This document shows positions 1 to 5,116 of a stretch of DNA of 5,116 bases, in pieces; within the stretch, counting starts at the first letter, position 1; each line of letters begins with the position of its first letter. The stretch comes from Acetofilamentum sp. Lineage in GTDB: Bacteria; Bacteroidota; Bacteroidia; Bacteroidales; DTU049. The notes beneath the pieces are model-generated. The model saw only the letters and a list, made by a program, of their open reading frames with translations. It made no database searches and had not been told where the DNA came from. The stretch lies in assembly GCA_020720525.1 (NCBI GenBank), contig DYON01000195.1:1-5116 (forward strand), in the 5' to 3' direction. A program made the translations under genes and the position numbers.

Positions 1-54
1 TGTCATTAACAGTTGCGCAAAGAACCTCATTCTGTTTCGATTAGCTTGCGCAGT

Positions 55-93
55 ATCCTTGCCTGCCTAAGCGGCACGCAGGCATGGAAGGAT
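55..93. repeat. Imperfect inverted repeat (hairpin) in the left intergenic flank
   Basis: ATCCTT (55-60) followed by GCCTGC (61-66) pairs with GCAGGC (78-83) and AAGGAT (88-93), with ATGG (84-87) bulged on one side and an 11-base loop. The element is in non-coding DNA and has no T-tract directly after it on either strand, so it is not an obvious intrinsic terminator. GCCTGC/GCAGGC hairpins are common dispersed intergenic elements in Bacteroidota genomes, which is the most likely explanation; that they are dispersed in this genome is inference. Confidence 0.55.
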
Positions 94-131
94 GGCAGCT
101 AAATGGTTCGTGGCATTTGAAAGCCAATCCC

Positions 132-169
132 TCTGCGGTTCTGCGTAAAACTCTGCGTGCTTAGCGGTT
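132..169. repeat. Short degenerate TCTGCG direct repeats
   Basis: TCTGCG occurs at 132-137, 140-145 and 152-157, followed by the related TAGCGGTT at 162-169. The tract lies between the end of the minus-strand peptidase gene and the left window edge, and no reading frame there looks coding. Similar TCTGCG-rich intergenic tracts are, from general recollection, scattered through many Gram-negative genomes with no known function. The repetition is visible; membership of a dispersed family is inference. Confidence 0.5.
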
Positions 170-172
170 GAT

Positions 173-201
173 AAAAAGAATTGTTGTTGTGAAACAAATT
201 C
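173..201 (-). terminator. Weak intrinsic terminator candidate for the M28 peptidase gene
   Basis: Read on the minus strand, GAATT and GTT (with one bulged T between them) pair with AAC and AATTC across a 7-base loop, and the stem is followed directly by five T. It starts about 12 bases past the stop codon of the peptidase gene, the right place for a terminator. The stem is A/T-rich and interrupted, so it would be weak, and chance pairing is possible. Confidence 0.4.
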
Positions 202-212
202 TCAGCACTCAT

Positions 213-1586
213 TTAATCCAATCCATATCGATCGACCAAATAAATCATTAGAGCCATGGCGGCTGAGCCGAGTTGCATTTCGCGTCGGTTCACATTTTGC
301 CAAGTATCGTTTGCCGAATGATGAAATTCGAAATAGCGTTGCGATTCGGTTACCAAACCTGCTAAGGGAACTCCTGCTTGTTTTAAAAAGCCAATATCAA
401 CGCCACTGCCTCCTTTTTCGAAAACCCTTACGCCATAAGGCTCGAAATAGCTTTTCCACGATTCTATTTTGTCAACAACATTTTTGGGCGCATCAATCGA
501 AAAACCTGTGGGAACGGTAACTCCTCTATCGCTTTCGAGTGCAAAAATATGCTTTTCGTCATTGGCTATTGCGCTGTTGGCGTAGGCTCTAGCACCGCGT
601 TGCTCCATTTCTTCGTCGATAAACATCACCACGCGCAAAGTATTGCGTGGTTGGTAACCTGTTGCGAAAAAGAGACGTGCAACTTCGACCGACTGAATGC
701 AGCCGCCTCCATCGTCGTGAGCACCTGGCGAATTGTACCAACTATCAAGATGGCCGCCAACTGTGATAAAATGGTTCGGAAATTCGCTGCCTTTTATTTC
801 TCCAATTACATTGTACGATTGCAATTGGGCATATTCGACGCAGCTGCATTTTAAAAATATTTTTAAATTTGAGTTGTTGGCAATTGCTTTGTCGAGTGCA
901 TCGGCATCGAATGTGCTGATTGCAAAACCTGGAATGCGCAATTCGCTGGTTTTGTAGCGCATAATTCCCGTATGCGGAAAAGTGTCGGTGGCTGTGTTGA
1001 GCGAGCGAACAATCACGGCCAAAGCACCAAACTTCGACGCTTCGTCGGCTCCATACACGCGCATCGAAGCATTTTCGCCATAAGCTCTGAATGTCATGTA
1101 ATAATTTTGGCTCATCGGTCGATTGAAATAAACAATTTTCCCTTTGATGCTTGCTGGATTGGCTTTTTGCATATCTTCGATGCTGCTAAACACAATCACT
1201 GGAGCCAAAATTCCTTTTTCCGAAGTGGAAACCGATCCGCCCAACGCATCGATATTGATTTTTGTTTTATGATTGCCATCGCTTGTAAACCACGCTTCTT
1301 CTTCGGTGCCACGAATCCATTTACGAACCATACATGGCTGTTTGTAAACTGTGTCGAAGGGCATTGCTTTCATAAGCTCGAACATGTAGTCGATGGCTAT
1401 TTCCGATTCGGGAGTGCCAGCAAGCCGCCCTGGAGCAATGCTGCACAATTCGAAAAGCTGTCGATAAGCAATATTGCTGTTTAATGCATCGTCGAACAAT
1501 TTCTTCGACATAATGGAATCGTTGTTTTGCGCTTTCGATGCAAAAACAGACAGTATCAGCGAAAACACAAGAATAAAATGTTTCAT
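213..1586 (-). CDS. Secreted M28-family zinc metallopeptidase, carboxypeptidase Q-like
   Basis: This is a 457-residue co-catalytic di-zinc exopeptidase, expected to act outside the cytoplasm on dipeptides or peptide ends. Residues 1-19 form a signal peptide (short basic start, hydrophobic core, SKA then Gln), with no lipobox Cys. GRLAGTPESEIAIDYM near residue 53 is typical of the N-terminal part of carboxypeptidase Q (PGCP). Residues about 117-235 form an inserted PA-type domain (KGKIVYFNRP, FGALAVIVRS, PHTGIM). The peptidase core follows with all expected ligands: H279 (GGHLDSW), D291 (GAHDDGGG), E325 and E326 (DEEMEQRGA, catalytic base and zinc ligand), D353 (ESDRG) and H423 (FHHSANDTW). 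The length is normal for the family and the frame is intact. It is transcribed divergently from the neighbouring operon. The exact substrate is unknown; another M28 aminopeptidase subgroup is the main alternative, but the PA region matches PGCP best. Confidence 0.93.
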   Translation of the reverse strand: MKHFILVFSLILSVFASKAQNNDSIMSKKLFDDALNSNIAYRQLFELCSIAPGRLAGTPESEIAIDYMFELMKAMPFDTVYKQPCMVRKWIRGTEEEAWFTSDGNHKTKINIDALGGSVSTSEKGILAPVIVFSSIEDMQKANPASIKGKIVYFNRPMSQNYYMTFRAYGENASMRVYGADEASKFGALAVIVRSLNTATDTFPHTGIMRYKTSELRIPGFAISTFDADALDKAIANNSNLKIFLKCSCVEYAQLQSYNVIGEIKGSEFPNHFITVGGHLDSWYNSPGAHDDGGGCIQSVEVARLFFATGYQPRNTLRVVMFIDEEMEQRGARAYANSAIANDEKHIFALESDRGVTVPTGFSIDAPKNVVDKIESWKSYFEPYGVRVFEKGGSGVDIGFLKQAGVPLAGLVTESQRYFEFHHSANDTWQNVNRREMQLGSAAMALMIYLVDRYGLD

Positions 1587-1614
1587 TTGGAGCTTGTTTA
1601 GATAAAAAACTTCA

Positions 1615-1622
1615 CAAAATAA
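1615..1622 (-). promoter_or_regulatory. Possible -7 element for the M28 peptidase gene
   Basis: On the minus strand the sequence TTATTTTG lies 28 bases before the ATG and matches the Bacteroidota -7 consensus TAnnTTTG at all but the second position. I see no convincing TTTG at the matching -33 distance. The surrounding DNA is A/T-rich, so a chance match is quite likely. Confidence 0.25.
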
Positions 1623-1672
1623 AGATTTTAATCGGAAAGTATATGAAATAATTGTTTGGTTTTGCTCAATGG

Positions 1673-1703
1673 TTGTTTTATTTCTGATTATTTCATAATT
1701 TTG
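1673..1703 (+). promoter_or_regulatory. Bacteroidota-type promoter of the coiled-coil/CphA-like operon
   Basis: TTG at 1673-1675 and TAATTTTG at 1696-1703 match the -33 (TTTG/TTG) and -7 (TAnnTTTG) elements of the Bacteroidota primary sigma factor, with a 20-base spacer close to the usual 19. Transcription would begin near 1709-1711, leaving a leader of only about 15 bases before the ATG at 1725. This leader has no Shine-Dalgarno-like GGAGG, as is normal for the phylum. The -7 match is exact; the start site is inferred. Confidence 0.6.
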
Positions 1704-1724
1704 CAGGACTAATCCGACACAAGT

Positions 1725-2945
1725 ATGAAAAGTTTATTTTTGGCAATGGTGGTTCTGCTAAGCAGTTTTTCTTTTTTAATGGCTCAGAACGCCGATTCGC
1801 TGCTGATTGAACAGCATAAAGCAGCTACCGACAATTACACGTTTTTTAGTACAGCTTTGCCCGATAGCACACCTGCTACCATGCACATTCTTATCAACAA
1901 AGCCGATTCGGTGATGGCATTCGATGCTAAACTCATTGAACAAATAGCCGTTGGCAAGAAAAATTCCGATACCCTTGCATCGCAAGTTGCAAAGCTCAAC
2001 GAAGAATTGGCAAAAAGTAAAGAAACCACCGATTTGATTGAAAAATACAAGTGGTTTGCTGTGGGTGGCGCTGGTTTTGTTGTATTGCTGATGTTTATCT
2101 TTATGTTTAGTTATTTCGGGAAAGCATCGTCGTCGAAAAAGAAAATCAAAAAGCTAAACAAGACTTTGGGCGAAACCGAAGAATTGAAAACCAAAGCAAG
2201 CGAACTGGAAGCTGAAAATGCAACATTGAAGTCGGAAAATACTACTGCCATCGAGAAGTTGAAATCGGGATTTGAAACAGAAAAGAAGACCTTGCAGAGC
2301 AAAGTTGACGAATTGGGCGCATCGGTCAATTTGAATGATGCACAAATTAAATCTCTCGAAACATCGTTGGCTGCCAAAACCGAAGCTGCTAGCAAAACCA
2401 ACGATTTGCAATTGCAAATTTCGCAACTCGAAAGCAAATTGAATGTATTGGCAGCAGAGCGCGATGCAGCTCTTCAGAACCAATCGGGTGTTGCCGACAA
2501 ATACATGGTTCAATTGAACGAGAAAGACGAATTGATAGCCAATTTGCAGCGCGAAATGCAAGAAGTGAAGAAAGAAAAAAACGAATTGATTCTTGCTTCG
2601 CATAATATTCCAGCTCCCGATAATTCAAAAATTGAAGAACTTGAGCGCGAGTTGAAATACAAACGTGAGGATATTGAGCAACTCGAAAACAAACTTCACG
2701 AAATTGATAATAGCAAACATGCCGACAACGAAAATCTTAAAAACGATTACGACCGTTTGCTCGACGATCTGAAAATGGAACGCGAAGCACGTATCGAAGC
2801 CGAACAAAAGCCTGCCGAAATTCGAATAGAACCGTCGGGTAATGCCGATGTTGACCAATTGCGCAAAGAACTTGCCGACGAGAAAGCTGTACGCATGGAA
2901 ATGGAAATGGTTTTGGAACAAATACTAAAAAATAAACAAGCATGA
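1725..2945 (+). CDS. Single-pass membrane protein with long cytoplasmic coiled coil, unknown function
   Basis: I do not recognise a named family for this 406-residue protein. Residues 1-20 are a signal peptide (basic start, hydrophobic core, LMA then Gln). Residues 21-109 form a short, polar, largely helical extracytoplasmic part. Residues about 110-131 (WFAVGGAGFVVLLMFIFMF) form one transmembrane helix, followed by a strongly basic stretch (SSSKKKIKK) that fixes the C-terminus in the cytoplasm. Residues about 140-290, 301-360 and 374-403 are rich in Glu, Lys, Leu and Gln with heptad-like spacing and should form coiled coils, broken by a Pro-containing linker near 295-298 and another near 363-372. 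No enzymatic motif is visible. Its TGA overlaps the ATG of the CphA-like gene as ATGA, so the two are very probably translated together. A scaffold or anchor for that enzyme is an inference. Low-complexity coiled coils attract false matches to SMC or myosin-like proteins. Confidence 0.9.
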   Translation: MKSLFLAMVVLLSSFSFLMAQNADSLLIEQHKAATDNYTFFSTALPDSTPATMHILINKADSVMAFDAKLIEQIAVGKKNSDTLASQVAKLNEELAKSKETTDLIEKYKWFAVGGAGFVVLLMFIFMFSYFGKASSSKKKIKKLNKTLGETEELKTKASELEAENATLKSENTTAIEKLKSGFETEKKTLQSKVDELGASVNLNDAQIKSLETSLAAKTEAASKTNDLQLQISQLESKLNVLAAERDAALQNQSGVADKYMVQLNEKDELIANLQREMQEVKKEKNELILASHNIPAPDNSKIEELERELKYKREDIEQLENKLHEIDNSKHADNENLKNDYDRLLDDLKMEREARIEAEQKPAEIRIEPSGNADVDQLRKELADEKAVRMEMEMVLEQILKNKQA

Positions 2946-4999
2946 GCAACGAACCAATAGAAAACGGAAATCAAGAGTTTCAGGGTAGAGACCTCGAAGC
3001 CGCAAAAAAACTCATTGAGGCAGTAAGAAAACAATTTGAACTCGAAAATCAGCAGCTCGAAGAATACCGCAAAGAAGTTTTCGACGCCAAAGATTTCAAA
3101 GTGAGTAAGTTTGCATTTTACGATGGTCCAAACTACTACTTACCATGCAAAGCAATGGTTTTCAATGTATTCATTGCACCTGTTGGCGACACAGTAGGCT
3201 TTTTTCGCGATGAGATTTCGAAAGAAATTCCTCTCATGGCCGAAAGCAAAGCTGAGTATGTAATCGATTTGTATGCAGAAACATTGCTGCAAATTACGAA
3301 AATGGAAATAGACTTGTATATCAATCGTTTTCGCATTGGTGCCGATGGCGACGATTATGTTGTTGCCATGGAGTATCTCGATAAAGACAATGCCGAAGAA
3401 TGTGCATATTTGGTGAGCGATTGGTTTTATGCCATTAGTCATAACAAATTGTTTAATTTCCGCAAGGAATGGGAAAAATTGCAAGATACATTTAATAAAT
3501 CGCTTTTTGGTGGACCAACCATTTATTCGCTGGTTGAAGCAGGTCTGAAAAGAAATATTCCTGTTTTTTATCTTTTTGAAGAAAATCAGTTCCAGTGGGG
3601 ATATGGCAAAAAACAATTACGTGGTCGTTCTACCACATTTCATAACGACGGAATCAAAGATACCGAGTTTACGCAGTTTAAAGATATGTGCGGCGATTTT
3701 CTCGAAATGTGCGGATTTCCTACACCAAAAGGATTTAACACTTTCACTGTTGAAGATGCAATCGCTGCTGCCGAAAAAATTGGATATCCATGTGTGATAA
3801 AACCTGTAAATGGTCATAAAGGACAGGGGGTTACCACTGGTGTAATGAACGAAGCCGAAGCCCGTGTTGCCTTTCAGAATATTTTGACGATTGGCGAAAT
3901 TCATGAGGTTCCATTCCAAGGCGCATTGGTTCAGACTCAGATTTATGGCACCGACCACCGTCTGCTGGCTGTTAATGGCAAATTTGCAGCTGCTCTGCAA
4001 CGCGTACCTGCTTTTGTTGAAGGCAATGGCGAAAATAATATTAAAGATCTGATTGCTACCGAAAACGAAAAAATAATTCGTCTCGACAATGCTCGCAGTC
4101 CTCTTTGTAAGATTAATATTGATGACGATTTGCTCAATTATTTGGCTTTGCAACATAAATCGCTCAACGATATCCCTGCTGCAGGAGAAAGTATTACCTT
4201 GAGGCGAGTAGCAAACATAAGCGCAGGTGGGGTGTCTTACAATGTTACTGATAAAATTCACCCCGACAATATCCGATTGGTTGAAGATATTGCTTCATAT
4301 TTAACCATTCGCAATTTGGGTGTCGATGTTTTGGCAGCTGACATTTCGAAATCGTGGCGCGATGGCGATTTTGGAATTATCGAAATCAATGCTGGTCCTG
4401 GCGTATTTATGCATTTGGCACCAGCTTATGGTGGTTCTATTGATGTGCCTGAAAAAATAATTATGTCGCATTTTGGAAAACCCGAAAACGCTAGAGTTCC
4501 GATTATTGCTACAAATGGACTAAGTGCATCTCTTGTACAGCGTATCAATAATGCCATTCATGAAATTGACAATAATGCATTTTTTGGATATTTGCTCATC
4601 GATGGTGTTTATTTTAACGGAGAACTTTTCTACAACAATCCCGATCATATTCAAAACGAAAAAATGATTCTGCGCAAACCACAAGTAACTGTAGCCTTGT
4701 TTACTGAAACCAAAGACAGTATTTTCGATTATGGAATGTTGTTCGATGGTGCAGATATGGTAATTCTCGACGAAGCCGACCCTGTTGAGGTGGATACAAT
4801 TAGCGAACAGCTATTGCCTTCGGGGCAGCTTATTGTTGTTGCAGAAAACAATATTCAGCTGATTATCAACGACGAAGTAGTCGATAACGCTGCTTTTGAA
4901 ACGCCTGAGCAGAAAGATGACATCCTGTTTGGTTTTATCGAACGTCATTTGAAAGATCTTGTTTGCAAATACAACGATATCGAAAAACTTCACGGTTAA
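2942..4999 (+). CDS. cphA: Cyanophycin synthetase-family ATP-grasp ligase with degenerate Mur-ligase domain (CphA2-like)
   Basis: CphA-family enzymes join amino acids or dipeptides into non-ribosomal peptide using ATP. In this 685-residue protein, residues 1-50 are a charged helical extension. Residues about 54-190 match the CphA N-domain (YDGPNYYLP corresponds to the usual RGPNYWS). Residues 191-510 are the ATP-grasp domain: GPTIYSLVEAG, K287 in VIKP, the glycine-rich NGHKGQGV, GTDHRLLAVNGK, RVPAFVEGNG, NISAGGVSYNVTDKIHPDN, D467 and EINAGPG (E481, N483), so ATP and magnesium sites look intact. Residues 515-640 align with the start of the CphA Mur-ligase domain, but the P-loop TNGKTTT is here TNGLSAS and the rest of that domain is missing, making the protein about 200 residues shorter than CphA1. 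This resembles CphA2, which polymerises beta-Asp-Arg dipeptides. The frame is open to the stop and ends before a terminator, so truncation looks evolved rather than recent. The substrate is unknown; another peptide-ligase role is possible. Confidence 0.85.
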   Translation: MSNEPIENGNQEFQGRDLEAAKKLIEAVRKQFELENQQLEEYRKEVFDAKDFKVSKFAFYDGPNYYLPCKAMVFNVFIAPVGDTVGFFRDEISKEIPLMAESKAEYVIDLYAETLLQITKMEIDLYINRFRIGADGDDYVVAMEYLDKDNAEECAYLVSDWFYAISHNKLFNFRKEWEKLQDTFNKSLFGGPTIYSLVEAGLKRNIPVFYLFEENQFQWGYGKKQLRGRSTTFHNDGIKDTEFTQFKDMCGDFLEMCGFPTPKGFNTFTVEDAIAAAEKIGYPCVIKPVNGHKGQGVTTGVMNEAEARVAFQNILTIGEIHEVPFQGALVQTQIYGTDHRLLAVNGKFAAALQRVPAFVEGNGENNIKDLIATENEKIIRLDNARSPLCKINIDDDLLNYLALQHKSLNDIPAAGESITLRRVANISAGGVSYNVTDKIHPDNIRLVEDIASYLTIRNLGVDVLAADISKSWRDGDFGIIEINAGPGVFMHLAPAYGGSIDVPEKIIMSHFGKPENARVPIIATNGLSASLVQRINNAIHEIDNNAFFGYLLIDGVYFNGELFYNNPDHIQNEKMILRKPQVTVALFTETKDSIFDYGMLFDGADMVILDEADPVEVDTISEQLLPSGQLIVVAENNIQLIINDEVVDNAAFETPEQKDDILFGFIERHLKDLVCKYNDIEKLHG

Positions 5000-5016
5000 T
5001 CAGCTAATCATTTCCG

Positions 5017-5050
5017 AAAGCGATTTCCTTAATAGGAGATCGCTTTTTTT
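5017..5050 (+). terminator. Strong intrinsic terminator of the operon
   Basis: AAAGCGAT (5017-5024) pairs with ATCGCTTT (5039-5046) and the inner TCCT (5026-5029) with AGGA (5034-5037), joined by one T-G wobble. The result is a 13-bp stem with a TAAT loop, running into a T-tract that ends at 5050. It begins 17 bases after the stop of the CphA-like gene, so the operon ends here and contains no third gene downstream. Confidence 0.9.
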
Positions 5051-5056
5051 GATTTA

Positions 5057-5094
5057 TGGTGGAGATGTAAACATCTGTCATTCAGAGACCACCA
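5057..5094. repeat. Nested inverted repeats after the terminator
   Basis: TGGTGG (5057-5062) is complementary to CCACCA (5089-5094). Inside it, AGATGT (5063-5068) and ACATCT (5071-5076) form a second inverted repeat with a 2-base centre (in practice a 5-bp stem with a TAAA loop). The two stems stack directly on the left side, leaving 12 unpaired bases on the right. No T-tract follows, so it is not an evident terminator. A dispersed intergenic repeat or an operator are both possible. Confidence 0.4.
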
Positions 5095-5095
5095 A

Positions 5096-5111
5096 CAAAG
5101 GCGCGCCTTTG
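5096..5111. repeat. Perfect 16-bp palindrome at the right edge
   Basis: CAAAGGCGCGCCTTTG reads identically on both strands and is much more GC-rich at its centre than the surrounding DNA. It lies five bases from the window end, so whether it belongs to a larger repeat, an operator or the end of a neighbouring gene cannot be decided here. The palindrome itself is exact. Confidence 0.6.
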
Positions 5112-5116
5112 CAACC

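Noticed and set aside
13..25. TTGCGCAAAGAAC also occurs at 2859-2871
   Set aside because: The second copy is in-frame codons for Leu-Arg-Lys-Glu in the coiled coil, the flanks do not match, and a single 13-base match can arise by chance.
972..1484. 170-residue open frame on the + strand inside the M28 peptidase gene
   Set aside because: It opposes a complete peptidase with all metal ligands, is rich in His, Phe, Cys and Arg as expected of a shadow frame, and resembles no family I know.
213..1586. Idea that the M28 peptidase supplies or degrades the product of the CphA-like enzyme
   Set aside because: It is exported and divergently transcribed, whereas the ligase is cytoplasmic; nothing in the sequence ties their substrates, and cyanophycin is normally degraded by serine cyanophycinase and isoaspartyl dipeptidases.
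2154..2603. 149-residue minus-strand frame inside the coiled-coil gene
   Set aside because: Its Phe/Leu/Gln-rich sequence is what the antisense of a Glu/Lys/Leu-rich coiled coil yields.
3617..4261. 214-residue open frame on the minus strand inside the CphA-like gene
   Set aside because: It is wholly antisense to a clearly conserved ATP-grasp coding region, has biased low-quality composition and no recognisable domain.
2942..4999. Reading the short Mur-ligase region as a recent frameshift or broken gene
   Set aside because: The remnant remains open, well behaved in codon use and hydrophobic pattern through residue 685, and is followed at once by a strong terminator, so it looks like a stable natural end.

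Overview
The window looks like chromosomal DNA from a member of the Bacteroidota. The evidence is a moderately AT-rich composition, a promoter upstream of the + strand genes that fits the TTG/TAnnTTTG consensus of that phylum, A/T-rich leaders without clear Shine-Dalgarno sequences, and protein sequences typical of the group. All three genes share the same codon habits, so nothing looks recently acquired.

Layout: positions 1-212 are non-coding and hold a hairpin-forming inverted repeat, a short run of TCTGCG repeats and a weak terminator candidate for the minus-strand gene. Positions 213-1586 (minus) encode a secreted zinc peptidase of family M28 resembling carboxypeptidase Q. The divergent gap 1587-1724 carries the promoter for the + strand pair. 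Positions 1725-2945 encode a membrane protein with a signal peptide, one transmembrane helix and a long cytoplasmic coiled coil. Its stop codon overlaps (ATGA) the start of a 685-residue protein at 2942-4999, which belongs to the cyanophycin synthetase (CphA) family. A strong intrinsic terminator at 5017-5050 ends the operon. The last 66 bases hold further inverted repeats, including a perfect 16-bp palindrome, and no gene.

The interesting part is the two-gene operon. The CphA-family protein keeps an apparently intact ATP-grasp domain, but its C-terminal Mur-ligase domain is a shortened remnant whose P-loop has lost the lysine and threonines. The histidines expected in the N-terminal domain of canonical CphA are also not visible. 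This is the architecture of CphA2, the cyanobacterial enzyme that polymerises ready-made beta-Asp-Arg dipeptides, but here it is in a Bacteroidota-like genome, carries an N-terminal helical extension and is translationally coupled to a membrane-anchored coiled-coil protein. My inference is a membrane-tethered peptide ligase or polymerase with a partner of unknown function. Its substrate cannot be read from the sequence. The M28 peptidase is divergently transcribed and need not be functionally linked.
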